Shown here: piece by piece, positions 47,301 through 59,102 of the stretch | How the letters are laid out: the number at the start of each line of letters is the position of its first letter | How positions within the stretch are numbered: the first letter of the stretch is position 1 | From: Vicia villosa | Lineage: Eukaryota; Streptophyta; Magnoliopsida; Fabales; Fabaceae | Direction: 5' to 3' | Assembly: GCF_029867415.1 (NCBI RefSeq) | Contig: NC_081185.1 | Location: forward strand, 75,427,553-75,491,552 | DNA length: 64,000 nucleotides | Notes under the pieces: model-generated | Seen by the model: only the letters and a program-made list of their open reading frames with translations | Told to the model about the DNA's origin: nothing | Database searches by the model: none | Position numbers and translations under genes: made by a program

Positions 47301-47980
47301 GTGAGAATCAAGCTGAAGATATGCAAGCTGAAGATGTGCCTCCTAGCAATGAAGCTGTAAGTGAGAATCAAGCTAATGATGTGCAAGCTAATGATGTGCC
47401 TCATAGCAATGAAGATGTGCCTCATTCACAAAACACTGTCAGTTCAGCTGAGGCAATGAAAAAGTATTGTGGAGTTGATCCTGATGAATTGGAGGCCTTG
47501 TTAGATGATGAGGAAATACTTGATATTGCACCATTGAGAATTGATATTAGTCCTGTCAAGAGTAAAAGATCTGGTCCCAAGACCTTTATTGGAAAATGCC
47601 CCAAGGTTCCAAAACCTGTCAAACCATCCATTGCTCCAAAGGTGTCCAAAGCTGCCAACAAGCCAACTATGTCAACTATGAGTGACCCTGTAAGTTTGTA
47701 ACAAGTGGTGATATACCTTGGCATGCTGTGTTTATAAACCATTGTTAACTGTTTTTTGTCTTAATAGGTGAAGGCAATGATATCACCAAGGAAAAAGTCC
47801 AATCTTGCTGCATCTCCAATTAGAAAGAGTGATAGACTAAGGACTTTGAAGGCAAAAAATATACAGGGGCCTGGAAGGGATCAAAATGATCCACTTGAAA
47901 TTCCTGATGAAGACTCTACCGTGAGCAGTGCTAGTGGTAGAAAGCCATGGGCTGACATCCAAAAGAGCATGACTCAGTGA
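44379..47980 (+). CDS. MULE transposase (MuDR/mudrA-like), four exons, one apparent frameshift
   Basis: Exons 44,379-45,812, 45,890-46,965, 47,033-47,689 and 47,768-47,980 join in phase 0 at GT/AG sites. The order is an N-terminal domain, an acidic linker, a MuDR DNA-binding region (FKVGMEFSSLKQFKKAV), the transposase core with first Asp in FIGLDGCHL (D413) and second in ISDQQ (D475), CLRHL, and a Glu in LSESFN. A SWIM zinc finger (CSCNFWDLVGIPCRHA), an AT-hook-like RGPGRPKK and a CCHC knuckle (CKICFEYGHNKRTC) follow, then VPRD tetrapeptide and longer repeats. Exon 2 changes frame near the A5 run at 46,350-46,354. The frame before it ends at 46,390, while the SWIM frame is open from just after the run. 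Confidence 0.92.
46831..46905 (+). repeat. 12-bp tandem repeat coding VPRD units in transposase
   Basis: gtaccaagagat and variants occur six times in tandem, in frame, adding VPRD/VPTD units after the CCHC knuckle. Confidence 0.9.
47036..47450 (+). repeat. Coding tandem repeats in transposase exon 3
   Basis: Three 39-bp units code VGGKSKKSKSTAN. Several longer units containing EAVSENQAEDVP and ANDVQANDVP follow. All keep the reading frame. Confidence 0.88.
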
Positions 47981-48031
47981 TCCAAAATTGTCCTACTGTT
48001 TTGTTATTTACTTTGAAACATTTGTGTGATG

Positions 48032-48170
48032 TATTATGAACCACTTTTGGATGTATCTCTTTTGTTTTGAACTGAATCTAAGATGTATTATGAAGATGTA
48101 TTATGAACCACTTTTGGATGTATCTCTTTTGTTTTGTACTGAACCTAAAATGTATTATGAACCACTCTTA
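48032..48170 (+). repeat. Duplicated sequence in transposase 3' UTR
   Basis: The unit atgtattatgaaccactttt ggatgtatctcttttgtttt is repeated about 2.5 times just downstream of the stop, between the two convergent genes. Confidence 0.8.
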
Positions 48171-48341
48171 TGTTATCAGTTGCTTTGGTTTTTCATTTAT
48201 GTGTATCATAACAAACTAAATTGAAACAAGAACTACATTGTATTTCATTAAACAAGAACATCAAACAATAACATCAAACAAATACATCAAACAATGAACA
48301 TAACCAAACTACATTATCAAGTGTTCACAAGCCTAAACAAC

Positions 48342-48785
48342 TCAGTAATTACACTTGAACAAAAAATACAAATTAATCATAAAGGACACAACAAGAACCA
48401 ACATCTTTATTTTTCCATGAAATTCCAATATTTTCAACTTGGCCTTTAAGTTCTTGTTCTTCTTCCTTGCATCCTCATACAATGACTTCATATATCCCAC
48501 ATATTCCATGACATCAAACTCTAAATTCCTAATGGTAAGATCTTCATTTCCAGAAATTTCACCAACATCTTCAGCCCATATGAATAGATTACAAGTATCA
48601 GCATTCTTCCAGTAAGGACATCTCCAAAACAACCTCCCCTTATTTGGCCCATTGTGACATTGATACATCACCATCCGAGCTTGACACCCACAAAACCTAC
48701 CACCAAATCGCGATTTCACTGAAACAGACGACATAGGTGCAGATGAACGAAGAAGAACTAAAACGAAAGAACGAAGAAGAAGCAC
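48342..48785 (-). CDS. GRF-type zinc-finger protein gene inside the MULE
   Basis: An open frame of 147 codons. The better start is probably the internal Met at 48,734 (MSSVSVKSRFGG), giving about 130 aa. The motif CGCQARMV, then GPNKGRLFWRCPYW, then CNLF matches a GRF zinc finger (Cys/His with the GR-FW core), a small nucleic-acid-binding domain. A charged coiled-coil-like segment (SLYEDARKKNKNLKAKLK) and a C-terminal hydrophobic stretch (LVLVVSFMINLYFLF) follow, which suggests membrane anchoring. It is convergent with the transposase and its start lies about 170 bp inside the right TIR. Role in transposition is unknown. Confidence 0.78.
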   Translation of the reverse strand: MLLLRSFVLVLLRSSAPMSSVSVKSRFGGRFCGCQARMVMYQCHNGPNKGRLFWRCPYWKNADTCNLFIWAEDVGEISGNEDLTIRNLEFDVMEYVGYMKSLYEDARKKNKNLKAKLKILEFHGKIKMLVLVVSFMINLYFLFKCNY

Positions 48786-48903
48786 AAAGTGACACTGAAT
48801 GAGGAATTAGGGCAAAAGAAGAAGAAGAGGAAATAGGTCACGATGGAGGCAGAAGATGAAGAAGATGAATTAGGGCAAAGGAATGATGAGTGGTCCTTTT
48901 AAT

Positions 48904-49106
48904 AACACGCTGGATTAAAACAATTAACAATTGGTTTAAAAAATTTCCACCTGTCTTGACACATCAGCAGCCGTTAGTGGCTTTTAACGTCAGGGACCAT
49001 TTTTTAAGACGGAAAATTTTGTAAGGACTGAAATTTGAAGGAAAATTTTGAAGGGACTTAAAACGAAATTTGGTAATTTTATAGGGACCAAAAACTTATT
49101 TAACCC
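48904..49106 (-). repeat. Right terminal inverted repeat of the MULE
   Basis: 203 bp inverted relative to 43,839-44,041 with a single mismatch (CCTTAC against CCCTAC at the tract agtcc-tac). It may serve as promoter for the GRF gene. Confidence 0.95.
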
Positions 49107-50622
49107 TAAATATTATATATTTATAAAGATTTTAAAAGAAATTGATATTGCATTGCATGCATATCAATTGTGATTTCAGGTTAATATATCACTGGAATGT
49201 ATGTCATAGGTGCTATTTGTCATGCTTTGAAAAATAAGGTAATTTATTTCATTTAGATTTGGTTGATACCACACACCAAGTACTAAATTTATTTATTAAT
49301 TTTTGGATGATACTAACGTCATTTTAATTTTGTTTGACTCTAAGGTTATGTTTGGGAGTTTTGAGGAAAAGGGAGGAGAGGGTTTTGAAAAAATAGAAGG
49401 ATTTAGTGAAAATAATTGAATGATCTTTAATTGGGAGGGTTTTAAAGAGTTTGTTTTTATTCATAACACCAAAAATCTCCTAAGGTAGCATAAGGTCTAT
49501 GATGAGATTTTCAATTGATTTCATTGGTGGATGCTTGATTAAAGTTGAATAGGAGATTGTTTGATCAGAAAATTTCATCTGAGATTGAAAGTCAACAATT
49601 AACCTTTTTAGGTTTTTGGTCAAAGTCAGGTCAATAGTCATGCCTCTTGACTTTTGGTGAAAATTTGTTCAAAGAAAGTCAACAAAAATAATTAAAATCA
49701 AGAAATAACTAAAAGCTACCAAATGGGGAAAATTAGTTGAAAATTGAAGTTTCCATAAAAGGAAAGTTCTACACTTAGAGAATTTTTAAGGAATTTAAGA
49801 ATGGTTGGGCAGGTGACTTCAGGCTTATTTTACACGTGGTTCTAGGCATTATTTCAAGATGAGTGCAAAAGCAAAAATATCCTATTCATGGTCCTTTCCA
49901 ACTTTGTAGTTGGAGTTTTGTTCATTTGAAATCTGGATTAAAAGATATGGAGCTATGAACTTGGAAGATTAAAACTGGATACAAGCCATGTTGCTTGGAA
50001 AATTTTTGGGCACGTGTAAGCAATTTCTCAAACACGTGGTGTACTATCTTTGAGGAAATTTTTAAAGAGCTAAAGGCATCTATTTGAACCGATTCCAACA
50101 TAAAAATCCTCTCCCTCATGTCCTCTATCCAACTAGCAAAGAATCAGGCCAATTGGATGTGTATTGAGCAAAATATCAAGTCTCAAAGTCAGCACCATGA
50201 CTAGCGTATCGTTGGCAAGGCATCAGGCTGGTAGAGCCAAGTCTGCGCGCGCAGTAGGATCAGATGTGCCAGATGAGGATCACATGCATTTTTGAGTAAG
50301 CTCCAAGCATAATCTCAAGACATCTCCAACACCAATATCGTTTTACTCTACCTCCTCTTCACGATGAGCCCAAGTATGAATCAAATGGTGAACCATGGGT
50401 GAAGATATAAACACGCAAAGTGGTCTTGGCACAAGGATCGACACGAAGTAGTTGCTGCAGCACGTATACGAACAACACCACCACTTGCCATAGAATACCA
50501 TGCAACATTCTGAAAGCACGAAGCAACAAAGATGCTTACTCCATATAAACACCAAGCCTTGCTCATTAAGTTTAGAAAAAGTTACACTACAAAGCACCCC
50601 ACCATAACTCACATATACTTAG

Positions 50623-50634
50623 GTATATAAACAC
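50623..50634 (+). promoter_or_regulatory. TATA box of the Ogre-like LTR
   Basis: ggtatataaacac lies about 50 bp before the CT-rich leader, consistent with an LTR promoter. Confidence 0.5.
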
Positions 50635-50680
50635 TAATCCTTCATAATTCACACTCACGTTTCATAATTTTGTTTTCACA

Positions 50681-51787
<1,107 letters not shown>

Positions 51788-52827
51788 GTTTGCATGAAAT
51801 AATTGCTATTTGAACGTTTAAATTGTGTGTTTGAGTTCTACATGGCATAAGGATTGTTTTGGTGTAAAGATCTTTCGTTTTCATGAAGATTTTATATGTT
51901 AGGGTTTTGAAAATATGTTTCAGTTTAGATGTTACAACAAATATTAAGGAAAATGAAGCTCATATTCAGATTCTACGGTGAAAATCGAGTTGAACGGTGG
52001 TGGTATCTTTGGTCTCTGGAAATTCTGGTGAGTCTCCGCCGTCGGTATGGCTGGAGAAGACGACCGGAGCTCTGCTCCGGCGTCTATGTGTTCTTGCTTA
52101 TTTTTCCCCTTTGTCAGCTTACGTGGCACAGCGTGATTGGTTTTGATTCCCAGCTTTTTGCTATTTTTGTCCTATTTCAGTCATTAGCAATTCACGTGTG
52201 GCATTCTGATTGGCTGGCCTTTGTTTTTGTCTTATTACATTTAAGTGATAAGTGTACCAATTGATGAGTTACATGCTTTGATTTGACATAGGGATAAAAA
52301 AGGGTGGCCAAAGGGATAAAACCTTAAAGGTTTTAATATGGTCATTGTCAGATCGAGACAACAACGACCAAAGGCCAAAACCATCGAGACAACAATGGCC
52401 AGAAACCCTTTTTTCGAACTTGCGACTTTTTATTTGCAAGTCTTGCTTCCTTACCAATTGTGCTATGTTATTTATTTGTAGTAAAAAGCCAATTGAAAGT
52501 GTATGAAGCATAGAAAAATATTTTCTATTTATTAAAATATAAATAGTTTAAGAGTTAACTATTATACTTTTGATAGAAACAAATAATTACAAAAATCCAA
52601 AATATTATAGATAAACCGAGGAAGTTTATAAAACCCAAGTTTAAAAATAATTTTGAATCCGAAAATTGGGCCCCATATTCTTATGAATAATAAGCCCAAT
52701 TAAATACACACTTTTACTTAATGTATACTCCTATCTTTTGAATTGGACAATTTAGAGAATGGTTACTCTTTTGAAATGGGCTTGCCAATCAAGATGTCAA
52801 GCCCACTAGTTTGATATACACCCCTTG

Positions 52828-52895
52828 TAGAATTTGTACTACGTTCCTGTTAATAAAATGTAATAGCAATAGGGAAAATTTTGGGGTATGACAGC
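52828..52895 (+). repeat. Copy 1 of a 60-bp duplicated LTR phrase
   Basis: gaatttgtactacgttcctg ttaataaaatgtaatagcaa tagggaaaattttggggtat gacag. A near-identical copy occurs at 54,493-54,551, after which the sequences diverge. Confidence 0.85.
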
Positions 52896-53039
52896 CGCCC
52901 CTATTTAATTATTCTTGGATCGAAGGGTGTGAGAATATGCCGGTCTCATGCTTTTCGGATCGAAGAGTGATTAAATAATGGAAGACCCCTAAATTTACCT
53001 TGTGCGTGTATAAGAGAGATGTAAAGAATTATCTTGCTA

Positions 53040-53755
53040 AAGCTTGAGACTTACATAGCGAAGATTCGTAAATTCTTGCATTAAGGATTCACCTGCTATA
53101 GCTCTAGCGAGCTTACCTGCGTATTAAAGGTTTCACTTGCTATAGTTCTAGCGAGCTTACCTGCGTATTAAAGGAATCACCTGCTAGAGTTATAGAAAGC
53201 TACCCGCGTAAAGGATTCACCTGGTATAGTTCTAGCAAGCTACATGCGTAAAGGATTCACCTGTTATGGTTCTAGCAAGCTACCTGCATAAAAGATTCAC
53301 CTGCTATAGTTCTAGCAAGCTACCTGCATAAAGGATTCACCTGCTATTGTTCTAGCAAGCTACCTGCATAAAGGAGTCACCTGCTATAGTTCTAGCAAGC
53401 TACCTGCATAAAGAAGATTCACCTGCTATAGTGCTAGCAAGATCATCTGCAAAAAAAGATTCACCTGCTATCGTGCTAGCAAGTTTATCTACATAAAAAG
53501 ATTTACCTTCTATCGTGCTAGCAAGCTTGTCTGCATAAAAAGATTCACCTGCTATAGTGCTAGCAAGATCATCTGCGTAAAAAGATTCACCTGCTATCGT
53601 GCTAGCAAGATCATCTGCGTAAAAAGATTCACCTGCTATAGTGCCAGCAAGCTTATCTGCATAAAAAAGATTCACCTGCTATAGTGCTAGCAAGCTTATC
53701 TGCATAAAAAGATTCACCTGCTATAGTGCTAGCAAGATCATCTTCATAAATTTCT
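53040..53755 (+). repeat. 39-bp minisatellite, about 16 copies
   Basis: A unit resembling gattcacctgctatagttct agcaagctacctgcataaa is repeated with two subfamilies. The left half has TTCTAGCAAGCTACCTGC. The right half has GTGCTAGCAAGATCATCTGC with AAAAAG spacers. It lies in the Ogre-like LTR. Repeat-to-repeat divergence and absence of unique spacers exclude CRISPR. Confidence 0.93.
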
Positions 53756-53760
53756 TGACA

Positions 53761-53955
53761 CACTAAAAGAAAATTGACATTTACCAACGGCAAAATTCCG
53801 TTGGTAAAGGTCTAAAAACCGTTGGTAAAGGTCATAAAATCTATACCAAAGGGCATTTACTTCTGTCAATTATAATTCTCTATACCAACGGAAAATTTCC
53901 ATCTCTATTGCTTATACCAACGGTAGTTTCTGTTGGTATAGATCTTGATTTTGAT
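53761..53955 (+). mobile_element. CACTA transposon terminal segment (left end)
   Basis: It starts CACTAAAAGAAAATTGAC, the CACTA terminus. Subterminal copies of TACCAACGG/CCGTTGGTA occur in both orientations (about six). The rest of the element is missing, and a (TA)n array follows at 53,980. Confidence 0.75.
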
Positions 53956-53972
53956 TTTTTTCCTATATTTTT

Positions 53973-54392
<420 letters not shown>

Positions 54393-54492
54393 TTCAATAA
54401 TAAAGGTGACAATATATTCTTTTTATATATTCAAGTAAACAATTTTATATAGAGAAACATAGAGCAATCAATAATAAAGGCGCCTATATAAT

Positions 54493-54551
54493 TTGTACTA
54501 CGTCCCTGTTAATAAAATGTAATAGCAATAGGGCAAATTTTGAGGTATGAC
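54493..54551 (+). repeat. Copy 2 of the 60-bp duplicated LTR phrase
   Basis: It matches 52,828-52,895 and ends attttgaggtatgacac. About 1.6 kb, including the minisatellite, the CACTA end and MITE 3, lies between the copies. Confidence 0.85.
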
Positions 54552-54759
54552 ACAATTGCATATTCTCTTAGACTTTAAGATCTTTAGACCTTTTACATGA
54601 CAACTTTAGGCTAGATACTTCCCTTTCTAAAAACCCTAACATTTAGGTAGAATTAACATGATAACATTAGGATAGAGATCCCCTTTGTTAGTCATTCTCC
54701 TTCTTCATCTTTTTCTTTTTTCACTTTTAAAACATATAACGATGCGAATCTTAATACTA

Positions 54760-54935
54760 CTTTTTAGTGGAAAATAAACGAGTGGGGTGTAGACCCTAGT
54801 CCGTTTCTTTACTACTTACCTTAGTGGGAGAGAAGCGACTTGGGTGTAGATCCTGGTCTATTTCTCTACTACTTGTTAGTGGAAGAGAAACGAGTGCAGT
54901 GTAGACCCTAGTCTGTTTCTCTACTACTTATATAC
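54760..54935 (+). repeat. Three imperfect copies of a unit of about 65 bp
   Basis: Each has agtgg-agagaa-cgagt-g, gtgtagaccctagtctgttt and ctactactta. It is part of the Ogre-like LTR. Confidence 0.75.
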
Positions 54936-55570
54936 TTTTTGTATGATTCAATTCACAAATCTTTCCCTTATAAAACACCAACAAAAACACCTGAAATACC
55001 TAATAAATACTCAAAGGTTAAGCAAAGTAATGAAGTGATGCGAGGCCTAGTAGTGGGTCTCGTTCATCATTGATTTACGTAAAAAAACAAACCAATTCAC
55101 TTTCCTTTTTTTAAGAACATAATATTTTCTTTCCACGAATTAGGCGTATAAGTATCCCAAGGTCAAGCATCGGTGGAATGCGAACTTAGTATTGTTCACC
55201 AAAAAACACAAAACAAGCAGAAACTATTGAGCCGAACTATGGCGCTCTGATTCCTGAAAGGGATATGTAGGCATCGAGTCGCGGGGCTTGAACGAGCATA
55301 ATTTTGTAAATATTCCTTCTTTTCCCCGTGCTTTTCCTTTCCTCTTTTTGCATGCATTTCCCCTTGGAATTAGGCTTTAGACATTAGTATACACCCTTTT
55401 ATTAGAAACAAACACGGGTGGATCCCGTCAAGTACGACGAACATGAGGGGTGCTAACACCTTCCCCTCGCGTAACCGACTCCCATACCCTATTCTTTGGT
55501 CGCAAGATCTTGTTCTTATTCCTGTTAGGTTTTCTGATATTCCTTTCCCTCGATGGGATAAATATGTTAG

Positions 55571-55580
55571 TGGCGACTCT
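55571..55580 (+). promoter_or_regulatory. Ogre-type primer-binding site
   Basis: TGGCGACTCT follows ttag at the LTR edge and matches the minus-strand site at 32,850-32,861. Confidence 0.65.
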
Positions 55581-55599
55581 GGTTATTTTTTCGTGGTAG

Positions 55600-56180
55600 C
55601 GACATAGCGCAAGGCCCAAATTTAGCCTAACCTAAGAGAAGGCCCAATCGATCTCCTCGTCACCAGGGACCACTCTTGCCCGTTCACCGAGCATGACTCA
55701 CGTTATGTTTAGACTGGAAAATCCACGAGCCCCTCGGTTGGGAACTAGGGACCGTGAAAGACTTCCTACAAGATCTCGAGCAGGCGCCGTCTACGAGCAC
55801 CTCTATCTACCCTTCTCTCCGAGGACCCTCCTCCTCGTATGGTTCTTTCACCTTAAATTCTCCAAATAAGGCGGAATCCACGTGCTTCCGAGAAGACTGC
55901 GTCTCCCCCTGAAACTTCTAAGTGGTTGACCTAGGATGGAGACCCTGTGCTGGTCTCCACTACACTCGTAGAATCTTGGCAGTCTCCATTTTGGGCCTGG
56001 GCATCCAATCCAATATGGAGATCTTGGCTCAGCGCTGGGGGCTATAAATACCCTCTTTCACTAGAGGTTCAGGTAACTTCATTCATTCTTACTCTTACCT
56101 TGTACTTGCACTCTGATTGCTCTCTCTTCTTACTTTAGCATCGGAGTACCTTGCAGGTACATCCCCCCAGTCTGATCAGG
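55600..56180 (+). repeat. Second, unrelated LTR with TATA box
   Basis: GC-richer sequence with gctataaataccctcttt at 56,040 and an end resembling Ty3/gypsy LTRs (gcatcggagtaccttgcagg at 56,139). The 5' boundary is uncertain and no TSD was found. It may be a solo LTR inserted beside the Ogre-like primer-binding site. Confidence 0.5.
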
Positions 56181-57110
56181 TAAGATCAATAGTAAATATT
56201 AATTTTAAAAAAATATATATTTAATATGTACACATATAGATAGCTATATAAATATAAAGTTGAATACATAAAATATATGATTAATAATAAAATAAATAGA
56301 TTTGTACAGTTCTGAAGCCATAAATAGAGAGCGTTGCGGAAGTGAAGGTGGAGTAAAGCTTTCGGTGTGATAAATTAGGGGTGTATTTGCAAGATTAACA
56401 CTTCAACGCTGAAGTCACTGTAGATCATTCAAATGGTGTTTAAATTTGTTATCTGAAATGGCAATATTCCATTTATATATGGAAGAGGAATAACGGCCTT
56501 GCTATCTTTCAGGTGTGGAATGCGGAGAACCAATGGGTGTGCCTGAGGCATGAATTTCCTACAACTGGGTACATGATAGTCTAGTGGTCAGAAGAATATT
56601 CTAAAAGTCAACTGAATGTTCAGTTGATATATTTAGATCTCGAGTGTTCTATCTCAGGATGGTCAAATAAGGGAGGTGTGGTCGGTCCTTAATAGTTGTC
56701 CCATCCCGTCTGTCCTCGCGCTTGAATATCAAGGTGAGGGGTTGGAAGATTTAGTCCTTGATTACCAACCACCCTTTTCATGCTTCTTCTGTTTGTAACG
56801 TCAAACGTCTATTCGAAGGCGTAATTATGATCTTTCTTGGAAACTAAAATACTTGAATGTTACGTGCGAGAGATATGATTATTGATAAAAACATCTTTCT
56901 TTCTACATTGTCAATACATAAATACAAGAATAACTAGAGTACTTTCCTTTAGACTTCCCTTTCTTCTTTATTCTTGAGCGGTTACCTCTTTTCCCCTCTA
57001 ATATTTTTCCTCTTGTACTTGAGATTACTAACATGACATGGCTAAGAAATTGCGGAAGAACATGAGAGGGATTATGGTGAACCCGTCATCTGAAGGTGAG
57101 AAAAAATACA
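56181..57110. other. Unassigned AT-rich sequence
   Basis: No gene or clear element was identified. Confidence 0.45.
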
Positions 57111-57112
57111 CA

Positions 57113-58195
57113 AGAAGGGGAGAAATTCTGGCACTTACAACAGATGTCCTAACAACACACAATGACTAGACAAATGTTATAACATCTGTTGACTTACAAC
57201 ATACTTATCGAAACTAAAATTAAATGACAAAATGATAAATAACACAATGAATTGTTAACCCAGTTCAGTGCGAACAACACTTAATCTGGGGGCTACCAAA
57301 CCAGGAAGGAAGTTCACTATCAGTAGTATTAGTTCAAAGACTAAACACCCCTAGTTTACAACTTCTCGCCTAATCACTACCCAACACTACTTCTACCTAG
57401 AATTTGACATCTAGACCTGAGAAGTCGACATCCCACCACCAATCACTATAGTGATAAAACAGTCATACACCATGTGACCAAGGAAAACCAAATAGAAAGA
57501 TTACACTTTCCAATAAAAAATACTTACTTAAGCACCCTAACTAAGAACAATGCTTGATCTTTCTTAAAAGTATTGATCAAGAACACCACTAAACTCTCTT
57601 GCTTAAAAGCTTCACGAGTGAGAACACAAATTCACCTCAATGTATCAGAAGATACACGAGTGACACAAAGAACAAAGCACTAGAAGAACTTGAGAGACTC
57701 CCAAAACAACAACCCTTATTGCACCCACAATTTTCCTTGTGTGAATGCTTTGCAAACTAGGTTTCCCAAGTTTCTTTTTATAGATACTTGCAGAATGGGC
57801 TTGGACTTTAAACTAAATTCAATATTCTCTTTTTTTGAAAACAACTGCAAGATCTTTACACATAATAGAAACAAATAAAGTAAAATAAAATAAAATCTTA
57901 GTTTTTCAAAAGAAATATAAAATATTCTTTTTCTAAAAGCATACACTAATATGCATTTGTCCTAATCATCTCTTAATTGTCTGCGTCTGTACTGATTATC
58001 TGAATATTCCAGATTCTTATATTTTTTAATCAAAATTTTCAAGGTTTAAAAACCAATCTGGACTGTCAGGATGTTCTGGTGTAGATGTCACAACATATGT
58101 CAAAACGCATAACAGCTGAACATGTTATAACAGCAGAACAAGATATTTCAACATCTTGCTTAACATCAGTTAAGAACTATGTTTTAAAAAAATTA
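57113..58195 (-). repeat. Copia-type LTR remnant (minus strand)
   Basis: The reverse strand starts near TGATGTTAAGCAAGATGTTG. It contains a TATA-like ctataaaaagaaac and leader phrases shared with the plus-strand LTR at 2.9-3.9 kb. No TSD was seen and no internal region is attached. Confidence 0.5.
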
Positions 58196-58206
58196 TGCCA
58201 ATCACA

Positions 58207-58715
58207 AAAAACATGGAATTAATAAGTGGCTTAATTGTGTATTTGATAACTTTTTATTTTCTAGAAACAACAACTTCTGGATCTAACCAAGCTCAAATTC
58301 TAAGCTAGAGTAAACAATAACAAAATAAATTAAATTGCAGAAGCAATAAGTAAATCACACACAACAATTATCCTGGTTCCTCTATAACGAGAGTAGTTAA
58401 GTTCCCTTGTCACATAAGAGCTTTTCACTATAATCAAAACATAATTACAACTTGCTTAAACACACTAGTCCAATACTTCTTGCTCAATTACTCTGAAAGA
58501 GATTTCCTTGGCTAAACACACTCGTTCATGACTTCCTTGCTCAATCACACCTGAAAGAGACTTTCTTGTCTAAACTCACGGTTCTTGTCTTCCTTGATCA
58601 ATCACATCTGGAAGAGACTTCCTTGTATAAACTCACAATTCTGGACTTCCTTTCTCAATCACAAATGAGAGAGACTTCCTTGCCTAAGCTCACAGTTCAG
58701 AAGAAGAATGTGATG
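58207..58715 (-). repeat. Copia-LTR-like fragment with tandem repeats
   Basis: From about 58,440 to 58,695 a unit of about 60 bp recurs four times (cttccttg-tcaatcac-ctgaaagagacttccttg-ctaaactcac). The style resembles the leader repeats of the Sirevirus-like LTR, but it is a different family. Confidence 0.6.
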
Positions 58716-58954
58716 AGTAAGAGAATCCATATAGCATGCTGAAGTAGCCATCCCATCCTTGTTTAGAGACTACTCTTTGAAAATTATAACCAAGGGCTAA
58801 AAGTTCTTTGAAAATCCACTTTAAATCTTGGTGTTAGAAGTGATTCACAATTTATTTTTCATCAAAGTTAGATTATCAAACTCTAACTGAAACTATTCCT
58901 TCCGACAGTAGACAACCATATTTGGTTATGAAGCATGTATTAATATTTGGGTTC

Positions 58955-59070
58955 TGTAACACCCCAAATCTACCCCGAAAATATACAGGAAAATTAGAGT
59001 GCAAAATCTCAAAACATACATCACATTTGAGGCGTCACAATTACATCGTAAAACAAATCATACACATGCT

Positions 59071-59102
<32 letters not shown>

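Larger units (their letters stand above)
43839..49106 (+). mobile_element. Mutator-like DNA transposon (MULE), two-gene, with 9-bp TSD
   Basis: A 5,268-bp element flanked by taaatatta at 43,830-43,838 and 49,107-49,115, a perfect 9-bp duplication. Its 203-bp terminal inverted repeats match except for one base. It carries a four-exon MuDR-type transposase gene on the + strand and a convergent GRF zinc-finger gene on the minus strand, with about 360 bp between their 3' ends. Similarity of the TIRs and intact splice sites suggest recent movement. The only visible defect is a one-base frameshift in transposase exon 2. Confidence 0.95.

Noticed and set aside
47144..47425. 93-codon minus-strand ORF within MULE exon 3
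   Set aside because: Shadow of the coding tandem repeats.
53400..53675. 91-codon repetitive ORF on the minus strand
   Set aside because: Created by the 39-bp minisatellite, whose length happens to be a multiple of three.
53040..53755. Regularly spaced repeats resembling a CRISPR array
   Set aside because: The genome is a plant and the units are contiguous variants without unique spacers; it is a minisatellite.
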